Shown here one piece after another: positions 32,279-40,789 of a stretch of DNA of 64,000 bases; positions within the stretch are counted from its first letter, which is position 1; every line of letters starts with the position of its first letter. The DNA lies in NCBI GenBank assembly GCA_910587655.1, contig CAJUND010000005.1:62001-126000 (forward strand). Direction: 5' to 3'. The notes beneath the pieces were generated by a model. It had not been told where the DNA came from. It was given only the letters and a program-made list of their open reading frames with translations, and did no database searches. The position numbers were made by a program, and so were the translations under genes. Origin of the DNA: an uncultured Agathobacter sp. GTDB taxonomy: Bacteria; Bacillota; Clostridia; Lachnospirales; Lachnospiraceae.

Positions 32279-34124
32279 AGCAGACACCTCCCTTAAATTG
32301 TCCTGCACCGCAGCCGCTGCAGCGCATCCGGCAGTTTGGCGTTACTTCTTCGTTTTGTGAGGTTTTCCATTCACGGAGCAGAAAGTCTTTTGTCACGCCT
32401 GCGTCAATAAAATCCCATGGAAAAATTTCATCATCGCTTCTTAGCCTTTTGTTATAAAAGTCCATGGAAATCCCACAGGCATCAAATGCTTCAAGCCACA
32501 GGCTGAAGTTAAAAAATTCCGACCATGCGTCAAAAAATCCGCCGTGTTCATAGACATAGAGAATGGCATCGGATATCCTCCGGTCTCCCCTTGCAAGTAC
32601 CCCCTCTAATACTGTGACATCTGCTTCATGCCAGTTATAGCGGATACTTTTATGGTTTAGCTGTTCCTTTACATGGTCGTTGACGATTCTGGCACGCTCC
32701 AGATAATCTTTAGGGTCCAGCATAACAGCCCACTGGAACGGGGTAAAAGGCTTCGGAACGAAAAAAGAAGTGCTGATGGTAATCTGGCACCTGCCGTTTC
32801 TTTTTTCCTTTGGAACAACGTCATAATAAAGGGCGGCAATCTCATTGGCAAGCTCCGGAATGGCGCGCATGTCATCCTCTGTTTCCGTTGGAAGCCCAAG
32901 CATAAAGTAAAGCTTTACCTTGTTCCAGCCGCCTTCAAACGCCTGTTTTGCCCCCTCCATAATATCACTTACGGTAAGTCCTTTGTTAATGACATTTCTA
33001 AGCCTCTGGGAGCCTGCTTCCGGTGCAAAGGTCAGGCTGCTTTTTTTAATATCCTGGACCTGTTTCATAATATCCAGGGAAAAGGCGTCTATACGCAGGG
33101 ACGGCAGGGAGATATTTACATTTTTTCTGCTGCATTCTTCAATCAGAAAATGAATCAGTTCATCTAGTTTTGAATAATCGGAGGAACTGAGGGAGCTTAA
33201 GGAAATTTCTTCATATCCGGTGGAGGCAAGCATGGTTTCTGCAAGTTCTTTTAAGCGTGATACATTCTTTTCGCGGTTGGGACGGTAAATCATCCCTGCC
33301 TGGCAGAAACGGCAGCCGCGGATGCAGCCGCGCTGGATTTCAAGCACCACACGGTCCTGCGTTGCCTTGATAAACGGAACCACCGGTTTGTCAGGATACA
33401 CAGACGCATTAATATCCATATCCACCTGCTTTTTTATCGTAGCGGGAATATCATCATAGACCGGGGTAAACGCTGCAATCGTACCATCGTTTTTATAGCT
33501 TACTTCATAAAGGGAAGGAACATAAATTCCAGGTATTTTTGCTGCTTCATGTAAAAATGCACTGCGGGAATCATTCCCTTCTTTCATTTTTTTGTACAGG
33601 TTTAAAAATTCATCGTATTTTGTTTCGCCTTCCCCGATATAAAAGCAGTCAAAAAAGGCGGCAACCGGTTCCGGGTTATAGGAACACGGACCTCCGCCTA
33701 AAACAACCGGGTCAGAGTCCTTTCTGTCTTTTGCAAGCAGGGGAATCTGTGCCAGGTCCAGAAGCTGCAGTATGTTGGTATAGCACATCTCGTACTGGAG
33801 CGTCATGCCGATAAAGTCAAAATTTTTGACAGGTTCCTGCGATTCCAGTCCAAACAGCGGGATGTTCTGCTCCTTCATGATTTTATGGAGATCCGGCCAC
33901 GGGGAATACACGCGTTCGCACCAGGTATCCTCCCTGCGGTTAAACAGTTCATAAAGAATCTGAATCCCCAGATGGGACATGCCGATTTCATATACATCAG
34001 GAAAACACATCGCAAAGCGAATCTGCGATGTGTCTTTTACAACAGAGTTTAATTCATTTCCGATATATCTTGCAGGCTTTTCAATCTGCATTAATATTTC
34101 ATCACTTAAAGCTGGTTTTTTCAT
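32262..34124 (-). CDS. TIGR03960 family B12-binding-like radical SAM protein
   Basis: A 620-residue radical SAM enzyme. An N-terminal cobalamin-binding-like domain (FAMCFPDVYEIGMSHLG) precedes the SAM barrel, whose cluster motif is RGCIRGCRFCQAG near residue 262 (CxxxCxxC). EISLSSLSSSDYSKL and KLYFMLGLPTETEDD are typical of the family. The C-terminus has a Cys-rich end, RMRCSGCGAGQF, that may bind a second metal centre. Substrate unknown. It follows hisIE by 21 bases without a terminator and overlaps its DUF2344 partner. Confidence 0.9.
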   Translation of the reverse strand: MKKPALSDEILMQIEKPARYIGNELNSVVKDTSQIRFAMCFPDVYEIGMSHLGIQILYELFNRREDTWCERVYSPWPDLHKIMKEQNIPLFGLESQEPVKNFDFIGMTLQYEMCYTNILQLLDLAQIPLLAKDRKDSDPVVLGGGPCSYNPEPVAAFFDCFYIGEGETKYDEFLNLYKKMKEGNDSRSAFLHEAAKIPGIYVPSLYEVSYKNDGTIAAFTPVYDDIPATIKKQVDMDINASVYPDKPVVPFIKATQDRVVLEIQRGCIRGCRFCQAGMIYRPNREKNVSRLKELAETMLASTGYEEISLSSLSSSDYSKLDELIHFLIEECSRKNVNISLPSLRIDAFSLDIMKQVQDIKKSSLTFAPEAGSQRLRNVINKGLTVSDIMEGAKQAFEGGWNKVKLYFMLGLPTETEDDMRAIPELANEIAALYYDVVPKEKRNGRCQITISTSFFVPKPFTPFQWAVMLDPKDYLERARIVNDHVKEQLNHKSIRYNWHEADVTVLEGVLARGDRRISDAILYVYEHGGFFDAWSEFFNFSLWLEAFDACGISMDFYNKRLRSDDEIFPWDFIDAGVTKDFLLREWKTSQNEEVTPNCRMRCSGCGAGQFKGGVCFENKN

Positions 34125-34145
34125 GTAATTTTCTCCTTCACCAGT

Positions 34146-35426
34146 CTATCGCTGGGCAAGTTCATTGGAAATATCTGTCCATGTGACGCCTTTTTCCACC
34201 ATCAGCAGCATGGTGTAATACAGAAAATCCGAAATTTCGTACTTGATTTCTTCCGCATCCGGATTTTTTGCCGCAATAATAATTTCGGTACATTCCTGAC
34301 CGATTTTTTTGAGAATCTTATCCTGTCCTTTCTGGAATAGGTAATTGGTATAAGAACCGTCCTTCGGGTGTTCCTTACGTTCTTTAATATCCTCATAAAC
34401 ACTCTCAAGTACCTTGAGCGGATTTTTTTCGATATATTCTTTCTGGACAATCTGGTTAAAAAAGCAGCTGCGGTTACCGGTATGGCAGGCACTGCCGACC
34501 TGCGATACCTTTGCCAGGATGGTATCAAAATCACAGTCCGCCGTCAGGCTTTTTACATACTGGACATGCCCGGATGTCAGCCCTTTTGTCCAGAGTTCAT
34601 TCCGGCTCCTGCTGTAATAGGTCATCCTGCCGATAGTAAGCGTTGTGTTAAATGCCTCTTCATTCATGTAAGCAAGCATCAGCACTTCATCCGTACGGTA
34701 ATCCTGTACAATAACCGGAACCATGCCGTCGGAATTTAATTTCAGGTCAGACCACTGTAAATCCGGTGCGAAGTTGTCCATCTTGATTCCGTCCACGGAA
34801 AGATCCGCCTTTAACTGCATAATATCCGTGTCGGGGTCATTGATAAATGAACCGGCAACCCCGCGGATTTTTTCGCGCTTTAACAGGGACAGAATCTGGG
34901 GATAGTCATAGGCGGGAAGCTGTACAATATATGGTACATTTGTCAGGTTTTCCAGCGCGTCTAATATTGACATATTCAGAACAAACACTTCATGGAAGGT
35001 ATTTTCCAGTATTTTCTGGTTTTTAAAAACAAAATCCACGTTGTCAATGGAGGCTAAAATGCGGTCCTTGCCAAACCGGGCGCTTGCTTCTGTTGCCAGT
35101 CCGATACTGGAAGGCTTGGAGGCATTTAACATGACCTGGAGACAGCCTGCATAAAGCAGTTTCTTAATATCCTCCAGCCGGTTGATATTGCCGCCGGCAC
35201 AGACTTTGATATCTATATTCCGGTTGATATTGTTAATGGTATTGATATTTTTTTCGTGCTCTTCATCATCTGTTGAAAGGTCAAAAATCATAAGCTTGTC
35301 GATGCCGCTGTCATTATACAGCTGGCATCTTTTGTATATGTCGTCAACGGGCGTAAAATCGGTAAAGGACTTCACCGCATTTCCGTTTTTCAGATAGATG
35401 ACCGCAACTATATTTTTCTGTTCCAT
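34146..35426 (-). CDS. hisIE: HisA/F-like domain fused to bifunctional HisIE
   Basis: A 426-residue fusion. The first ~205 residues form a HisA/HisF-like (beta/alpha)8 half (VAVIYLKNGNAV, LMIFDLSTDD, IKVCAGGNINRLEDIKKLLYAG in part, ILASIDNVDF), degenerate at catalytic positions. HisI (about 210-310) has GACHTG-type SACHTGNRSCFF and DCDFDTIL zinc-site sequence: phosphoribosyl-AMP cyclohydrolase. HisE (about 330-426) has KKIGQECTEIIIAAK: phosphoribosyl-ATP pyrophosphatase. These do steps 2 and 3 of histidine synthesis. True hisA, hisF and hisH are not in the window. Last his gene of the operon. Confidence 0.93.
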   Translation of the reverse strand: MEQKNIVAVIYLKNGNAVKSFTDFTPVDDIYKRCQLYNDSGIDKLMIFDLSTDDEEHEKNINTINNINRNIDIKVCAGGNINRLEDIKKLLYAGCLQVMLNASKPSSIGLATEASARFGKDRILASIDNVDFVFKNQKILENTFHEVFVLNMSILDALENLTNVPYIVQLPAYDYPQILSLLKREKIRGVAGSFINDPDTDIMQLKADLSVDGIKMDNFAPDLQWSDLKLNSDGMVPVIVQDYRTDEVLMLAYMNEEAFNTTLTIGRMTYYSRSRNELWTKGLTSGHVQYVKSLTADCDFDTILAKVSQVGSACHTGNRSCFFNQIVQKEYIEKNPLKVLESVYEDIKERKEHPKDGSYTNYLFQKGQDKILKKIGQECTEIIIAAKNPDAEEIKYEISDFLYYTMLLMVEKGVTWTDISNELAQR

Positions 35427-35429
35427 GTC

Positions 35430-36020
35430 TTACAGACTTCCTTTCGTAGAAAGAATACCCTGGATTCTGGGGTCAACGCTGCATGCCTCATCCAGTGCGC
35501 GCCCGAAGGCTTTAAACATGGCTTCTGCCATATGATGGTTATTTCCGGGGGTTAAGACCTTAAAATGAAGGTTCATGCCGGTGCTGTAGGAAACTGCATA
35601 GAAAAACTCCCTGACCATTTCCGTATCCATGTCCCCGATTTTTTCCGTTGTAAAAACGTCTTCAAATACAAGCCAGGGACGTGAGGATAAATCTATGGCA
35701 CAGAGGACTAAAGTTTCATCCATCGGAAGGATGCAGCTGCCAAAACGTCGGATGCCCTCTTTGCTTCCAAGCGCTTCCTTAATGGCAGTGCCAAGTACAA
35801 TACCGCAGTCCTCGATGGTATGGTGGCAGTCTACGTGCAGGTCTCCTTTACAGCTTAACGTGAGGTTAAAAAATCCGTGTTTTGCGAATCCTTCCAGCAT
35901 ATGGTCAAAGAACCCGATTCCCGTACCGATTTCTGATGAACCGGTGCCGTCTATGGTTAAGACAGCTTTAATGTCCGTCTCCCTGGTCTTCCGCTCTACG
36001 ACTGTTTTTCTCTCACACAT
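35430..36020 (-). CDS. hisB: Imidazoleglycerol-phosphate dehydratase HisB
   Basis: A 196-residue monofunctional dehydratase (no N-terminal phosphatase domain as in E. coli). The manganese-binding His-rich motifs DCHHTIEDCGIVLG and GNNHHMAEAMFKA are both present, as is GIGFFDHMLEGFAKHG. The ATG at 36020 is chosen because GGGGAGG is eight bases away; another ATG at 36026 (overlapping the hisD stop) is too close to it. Three bases separate it from hisIE. Confidence 0.97.
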   Translation of the reverse strand: MCERKTVVERKTRETDIKAVLTIDGTGSSEIGTGIGFFDHMLEGFAKHGFFNLTLSCKGDLHVDCHHTIEDCGIVLGTAIKEALGSKEGIRRFGSCILPMDETLVLCAIDLSSRPWLVFEDVFTTEKIGDMDTEMVREFFYAVSYSTGMNLHFKVLTPGNNHHMAEAMFKAFGRALDEACSVDPRIQGILSTKGSL

Positions 36021-36025
36021 AAGCA

Positions 36026-37321
36026 TTACCTCCCCTCATCAAAACGGACATGAATGGAATTTGCATGTGCAGTCAGTCCTTCACATGTTGCAAACTGTTC
36101 AATGTCTTCATGTACTTTCTCAAGCGCTTCACGTGAATAGGAAATAATACTTGATTTTTTAATAAAATCATCCACGGACAGGGCAGAGAAAAATTTTGCG
36201 GTTCCGTTTGTCGGCAGCACGTGGTTTGGTCCGGCAAAATAATCCCCAAGCGGTTCGGAGGAAAACGGTCCGATAAAAATTGCCCCGGCATTTTTTATCT
36301 TTGTCATCACATGGAACGGATCCGCCGTTACAATCTCAAGGTGTTCGCTTGCAATGTCGTTTGCAGCGGCAACAGCGTCCTCCATCGTGTCAGCCACGAG
36401 AATATATCCGTAATGATCCAGTGACTTTGTAATAATTTCCTGACGGGAAAGTGTTTTGGTAAACTGCTCTGCTTCCCTGGAAACCTGCCTGGCAAGCGTC
36501 TCGCTGGTCGTAATCAGGATTGCAGACGCCATTTCGTCATGTTCAGCCTGTGAAAGCAAATCCGCTGCCACATAACGGGCGTCAGCAGTTTCATCGGCAA
36601 GAACTAAAATCTCACTTGGTCCTGCAATGGAATCAATGCCGACATAGCCGAAAACAGCTTTTTTTGCGAGTGCGACATAGATATTGCCGGGTCCTACAAT
36701 CTTATCCGCCTTTGGAATGCTTTCCGTACCAAATGCCATGGCAGCAACTGCCTGCGCGCCTCCGGCTTTATAGATTTCATCCACGCCGGCTTCCTTTGCA
36801 GCAACCAGTGTGGAAGGATAAACTTTACCGTCAGCTCCCGGAGGGGTACACATAATAATACGGGAAACTCCTGCTATTTTTGCAGGAAGTACGTTCATTA
36901 ACAGGGAGGAAGGATAAGCCGCCTTTCCGCCCGGAACATACACTCCGGCAGTCTCCAGCGGAGTGACCTTCTGGCCTAAAATCACTCCGTCTTCCGTGGT
37001 AAACCATGAATTCTGCACCTGTTTTTCATGGTATTTTTTTATATTTACGAGCGCCTTTTTGATTACGGCAAGCAGTGCGGCATCCACCTGCTCATATGCT
37101 TCCTTAATCTCATCTTCTGTCACCAGAATGTTGTCTTTACTGATATCTGCCCCGTCAAACTGTCTGGTATAATCAAAAACTGCCGCATCCCCGTTTGTTC
37201 TTACCGCTTCAATTATGGTATTTACGCGCTCCTCGTATTCCCCGTAATTGTTCGGGCTTCTTTTCAGCAGATTCTGTAAAATATCTTTTCTGGTTTCTTC
37301 CGTCAGTTTCAGTATTCTCAT
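36026..37321 (-). CDS. hisD: Histidinol dehydrogenase HisD
   Basis: A 431-residue zinc enzyme performing the last two oxidations to histidine. Family motifs: GVYVPGGKAAYPSSLLM, GGAQAVAAMAFGT, GPGNIYVALAKK, GPSEILVLAD, the zinc site AEHDEMASAI and GPNHVLPTNGTAKF. GGAGGGAAG precedes the ATG. It lies between hisG and hisB, the common Clostridial order. Confidence 0.98.
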   Translation of the reverse strand: MRILKLTEETRKDILQNLLKRSPNNYGEYEERVNTIIEAVRTNGDAAVFDYTRQFDGADISKDNILVTEDEIKEAYEQVDAALLAVIKKALVNIKKYHEKQVQNSWFTTEDGVILGQKVTPLETAGVYVPGGKAAYPSSLLMNVLPAKIAGVSRIIMCTPPGADGKVYPSTLVAAKEAGVDEIYKAGGAQAVAAMAFGTESIPKADKIVGPGNIYVALAKKAVFGYVGIDSIAGPSEILVLADETADARYVAADLLSQAEHDEMASAILITTSETLARQVSREAEQFTKTLSRQEIITKSLDHYGYILVADTMEDAVAAANDIASEHLEIVTADPFHVMTKIKNAGAIFIGPFSSEPLGDYFAGPNHVLPTNGTAKFFSALSVDDFIKKSSIISYSREALEKVHEDIEQFATCEGLTAHANSIHVRFDEGR

Positions 37322-37335
37322 GGGTATCTTCCCTC

Positions 37336-37986
37336 CTATTCCTGAATCATGCTTTTTAAATCATAAAGTATTTTGGTAATCCGTTCATGCTCCATCTTCA
37401 TGCTGACCTGGTTTACCACCATGCGCGCCGACAGGGGACAGACTTCTTCCAGTACCATCAGACCGTTTTCACGCAGTGTCGCCCCGGTCTCCACAATGTC
37501 GCAGATGACTTCGGAAAGCCCCACAATCGGAGCCAGCTCAATGGAACCGTTTAACTTGATGATTTCCACGGTCTGGTGTTTTTTATTGTAAAAATAGTCC
37601 CTGGCAATACGCGGATATTTCGTTGCCACGCGAATCTGTTCGTGGTGCTTTAATAATTCCTCTGCATGCTCCGGTCCGCAGATACACATCCGGCATTTTC
37701 CAAAACCGAGGTCTAAAACCTCGTATATATTTCGTGCTTCTTCCAGAATGGTATCTTTGCCGACCACTCCGATATCAGCGGCACCGTATTCCACATAAGT
37801 GGGAACATCCGGTCCTTTTGCAAGGAAAAACCGAAGTTTTAATTCCTCATTAACAAAGATTAATCTGCGGGTTTTTTCATCGTTGATTTCCTCGCATGTA
37901 ATTCCGATTTTTTCAAATAACTGTAAGGTTTTTTTTGCCAGGCGTCCCTTGCCCAGTGCAAATGTTAAATATCTTTTATCTTCCAT
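37336..37986 (-). CDS. hisG: ATP phosphoribosyltransferase catalytic subunit HisG (short form)
   Basis: A 216-residue short-form HisG that needs HisZ. It begins FALGKGRLAKKTLQLFEKIG and has GPDVPTYVEYGAADIGVVGKD and DIVETGATLRENGL, the PRPP-binding family motif. It lacks the C-terminal regulatory domain of long HisG, consistent with the hisZ gene just upstream. The ATG at 37986 follows GGGGAG; an in-frame ATG at 38013 would overlap hisZ and lacks support. Confidence 0.97.
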   Translation of the reverse strand: MEDKRYLTFALGKGRLAKKTLQLFEKIGITCEEINDEKTRRLIFVNEELKLRFFLAKGPDVPTYVEYGAADIGVVGKDTILEEARNIYEVLDLGFGKCRMCICGPEHAEELLKHHEQIRVATKYPRIARDYFYNKKHQTVEIIKLNGSIELAPIVGLSEVICDIVETGATLRENGLMVLEEVCPLSARMVVNQVSMKMEHERITKILYDLKSMIQE

Positions 37987-37999
37987 CTCATCTCCCCGA

Positions 38000-39184
38000 C
38001 TATATAAATTCAACTTTTGAAATATGGTTTTTTACGGCATAGTTACAGTAATCATCCCTTGTCCATTTCTCATCTGCAGGAACCAGTGCGGTGTGGCAGC
38101 CCTGGCTGCGGAGATGCTGCGCCTTCTGGAGCGCCCGCGCAAGGGAATCCTGTTCATAAACTAAAAGCACATATTCTTCCGGTACGGGAAGGGAAATTTT
38201 CTGTCTGCTTAAGGCGGCAAGAAGCTGGTCCACCACAATGGCAAAACCGATTGCCGGCGCATGTTTTCCGAAATACTCCGGCAGTGTGTCATAACGCCCG
38301 CCCTTTACGACGGGTTCCCCTGTCCCGAAGGTGTACCCGTAAAAAATTATGCCGGTATAATAATGATAGTCACTGACAATTCCCGGTTCGAAAGAAACAT
38401 ATTTTTCAATTCCGTACATCTTAAGATAGGTATCCAGCTCCAGAAGGTTGGAAAGTGCAGATAATATTTCCGGGTAATTACCGGCAAATTTACATGCTTC
38501 TTTCAGTTCTTCTGCTGTCGTGTCAAAATGTCCAAGCATCGCAAACAGCTGAATAAGATTTGTATCAAGATTCAGTGTTTCCACAAATTCCTCCACGCCA
38601 AAGAAGTTTTTGTTGGAGAGCAGCTCCCGGAGTTCTTCTTCCTGTTCCTCATTCAGTCCTGCTTCCTGCACCAGTCCTTTAAAAAACTGTGCATGTCCGA
38701 CGGAAATCTGAAATTCCTTTAATCCGCCTGCCCGCAGGGAATCTGCAACCATTGCAAGAATTTCAGCGTCTGCCGCGATACTTTTTTCTCCAATCAGTTC
38801 CGCGCCGCACTGGGTATTCTCCTTTAAACGCCCCTGGTAAGAAGAAGAATTAATGAACGTGTTGCCCATATAGCAGAGCCTGACCGGAATCCTGTCATCC
38901 GTATAATATTTTGCGGCGCTGCGTACAATGGACGGTGTAAAATCCGGACGCAGAACCAGGGTGTTTCCATCCTTGTCAAAAAACTTATATAAATCCCTGG
39001 AAGGAGTTGTTCCGATTTCCTTGCTGAAAATATTAAAAAATTCAAACGTCGGTGTCTGGATATCGCGGTATCCGTAGCGTTTTAGTACTTCATGGAGTTT
39101 TTCCTGAAGTAAAAGCTTCTGCCTGCATTCTCCATTGTAAATATCCCTTACACCATCCGGTGTATGTAATAACTGGTCTGTCAT
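38000..39184 (-). CDS. hisZ: ATP phosphoribosyltransferase regulatory subunit HisZ
   Basis: A 394-residue HisRS-like paralogue without tRNA-charging ability that activates short HisG and carries histidine feedback. Class II synthetase-like features: LHTPDGVRDIYNGE at the start, GYRDIQTPTFEF, DKDGNTLVLRPDFTPSIVR and YYTGIIFYGYTFGTGEPVVKGGRYD (quoted in part). It lacks the anticodon-binding domain of real HisRS. It is the first gene of the his operon, 63 bases after the predicted start of transcription. Confidence 0.95.
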   Translation of the reverse strand: MTDQLLHTPDGVRDIYNGECRQKLLLQEKLHEVLKRYGYRDIQTPTFEFFNIFSKEIGTTPSRDLYKFFDKDGNTLVLRPDFTPSIVRSAAKYYTDDRIPVRLCYMGNTFINSSSYQGRLKENTQCGAELIGEKSIAADAEILAMVADSLRAGGLKEFQISVGHAQFFKGLVQEAGLNEEQEEELRELLSNKNFFGVEEFVETLNLDTNLIQLFAMLGHFDTTAEELKEACKFAGNYPEILSALSNLLELDTYLKMYGIEKYVSFEPGIVSDYHYYTGIIFYGYTFGTGEPVVKGGRYDTLPEYFGKHAPAIGFAIVVDQLLAALSRQKISLPVPEEYVLLVYEQDSLARALQKAQHLRSQGCHTALVPADEKWTRDDYCNYAVKNHISKVEFI

Positions 39185-39230
39185 TTCTTTTCCCTCGCTT
39201 TAATGTAGTAAAGTGATACCGTGATAATTC

Positions 39231-39256
39231 AATATCATAATAAAATTATTGATATT
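39231..39256. promoter_or_regulatory. Inverted repeat at the his transcription start, candidate operator
   Basis: AATATCATAAT (39231-39241), three A, ATTATTGATATT (39245-39256): arms match except for one extra base. It overlaps the end of the his -10 box and the transcription start, which suits a repressor. The cognate regulator is not in the window. Confidence 0.5.
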
Positions 39257-39282
39257 ATATGGGAAAACAGTTAAAATGTCAA
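39254..39282 (-). promoter_or_regulatory. Consensus promoter of the histidine operon
   Basis: On the minus strand a perfect TTGACA (39282-39277), exactly 17 bases, and a perfect TATAAT (39259-39254). Its -35 overlaps the recU stop codon. The leader to hisZ is only about 60 bases. Confidence 0.85.
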
Positions 39283-39812
39283 TCCCTCATGTTTAAATCC
39301 TTTTGCAGCATCTGCAGGTAAGGCACAAGTATGCCGGATATCTCCGGAAGAAAGAAGCCGCAGTCCAGTTCATCAAACCGGAAGCTTTTTCTCCCCCCCT
39401 CCCTGGCACGGGTTACAAACTGCATCAGTTCACAAAAACGCAGATAATAAAAGGTATCCCTGTGGGTAAAGGAAATCAGGATAAACGCAATTCCGTCCTG
39501 TTTCTCAAACTGCTCCATAAACCGAATCTGGTGTTCATGAATGTTGGCAAGGGGGAAGGTATCGGTATTGCATTCCTTGGCATCAAAGCATACCGGAATC
39601 CCCTGGACGATGCCGATATAATCCACCGTACTCTTCTGGTCAAAGTAGGCAAGGGTAATATGCCTTGTTTCCTTGTCGATGGTAATCGGTGTAATCGGCG
39701 TTGGTATTTTCTGAATCAGCGCCAGCTGGTGTTCTGCATATTTTTCATTTGTACGGTTTAACAGGTCTTCGAATGTGGACCCCCTTAAACCTCTGGAATT
39801 CCAGGTTGGCAT
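39279..39812 (-). CDS. recU: Holliday junction resolvase RecU
   Basis: A 177-residue Firmicutes junction resolvase, functional counterpart of RuvC. The start WNSRGLRGSTFEDLLNRTN, the KIPTPITPITI strand, the catalytic segment STVDYIGIVQGIPVCFDAKE and FPLANIHEHQIRFM are all typical. The PBP1 gene that often neighbours recU in Bacillus is absent here. AAGGAG precedes the ATG; it is the last gene of the pepD-led run. Confidence 0.95.
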   Translation of the reverse strand: MPTWNSRGLRGSTFEDLLNRTNEKYAEHQLALIQKIPTPITPITIDKETRHITLAYFDQKSTVDYIGIVQGIPVCFDAKECNTDTFPLANIHEHQIRFMEQFEKQDGIAFILISFTHRDTFYYLRFCELMQFVTRAREGGRKSFRFDELDCGFFLPEISGILVPYLQMLQKDLNMRD

Positions 39813-39820
39813 AGGCTGGG

Positions 39821-40786
39821 TTACTCCTTGCAGTTTTTCATAATTACGGAAAACAGTTCAGGTTCTTCTGCGGTAAATGTCCTGCCGTCGGCAAACTCTA
39901 TCCGGTATGCGTGGAGAAGCTGGTGGTCAACATGAAAGTTTTTACGGTATTTTTGATTCCATGCCCTGTCCCCGTATTTGCTGTCCCCCATCAGGGGATG
40001 CCCGACAGAAGCAAGGTGTGCGCGGATCTGGTGGGTTTTTCCGGTAATCAGGTGAACTTCGAGCAGCGTAAAGTCTGTTCCAAAAGCAAGCGGGCGATAT
40101 GCTGTTTCAATATATGCAGCGCCCTCCTGCCCTTTGGGAAGAATATGTACCTTATTGTTTTTTTCATCTTTCACCAGACAGCCCGAAAGGTGCGCTTCTT
40201 TTTCAATCCGTCCTTTTACGAGGGCGTGGTAATATTTTTTCATGCTGCGGTTTTTTAAGGCAGAGGAAAGCTCCTGCGAGCCTTTTAAGGATTTTCCCAT
40301 CAAAAGCAGTCCCGAAGTGTTCCGGTCAAGACGGTTGCAGACGGACGGGTGAAACACAGCGTACTGTTCTGCCGTTAAACTTCCGCTTTGGATTAAGTAT
40401 CCGAGCAGATATTCATTTGCAGACAAATCCGCCGCCGCTGCTTTTTGTGAAAGCATCCCGTGCGGTTTATCTGCAATTAAAATATCAGTGTCCTCATAAA
40501 TGACTTTCAGTCCTTCCATCGGCAGGTTTTTCAGCATTTCATATTCTTTTTGAACCGCTTCCGGTTTACTCGCAAACTTTCCATATGTTTCATCGCTGAA
40601 AAAAAGTTTCACAGAATCCTGTGGCTGCAGCAGCTCGTTTCCGGCAGCTTTTCTGCCGTTATATGTGATATTTTTTTTCCGCAGCATTTTATATATGAAA
40701 CCTGCGGAGGCTTCCGGAAGCAGTTTTTTTAAATATTTGTCAAGGCGCTGGCCTGCTTCGTCTGCACGGATGGTAAATGTTTTCAT
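39821..40786 (-). CDS. RluA/RluC family pseudouridine synthase with S4 domain
   Basis: A 321-residue enzyme. S4 domain at the N-terminus (GQRLDKYLKKLLPEASAGF ... ITYNGRKA), then catalytic domain with VCNRLDRNTSGLLLMGKS (catalytic Asp in NRLDRNTSG) and LITGKTHQIRAHLASVGHPLMG (quoted in part). It is a second member of this family in the window besides rluD at 19622; substrate may be 23S rRNA, but is not predictable. AAGGAT precedes the ATG. Confidence 0.9.
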   Translation of the reverse strand: MKTFTIRADEAGQRLDKYLKKLLPEASAGFIYKMLRKKNITYNGRKAAGNELLQPQDSVKLFFSDETYGKFASKPEAVQKEYEMLKNLPMEGLKVIYEDTDILIADKPHGMLSQKAAAADLSANEYLLGYLIQSGSLTAEQYAVFHPSVCNRLDRNTSGLLLMGKSLKGSQELSSALKNRSMKKYYHALVKGRIEKEAHLSGCLVKDEKNNKVHILPKGQEGAAYIETAYRPLAFGTDFTLLEVHLITGKTHQIRAHLASVGHPLMGDSKYGDRAWNQKYRKNFHVDHQLLHAYRIEFADGRTFTAEEPELFSVIMKNCKE

Positions 40787-40789
40787 GGT

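Noticed and set aside
39185..39247. His T-box or attenuator leader
   Set aside because: The transcribed leader is only ~60 bases with no T-box sequence or terminator hairpin.
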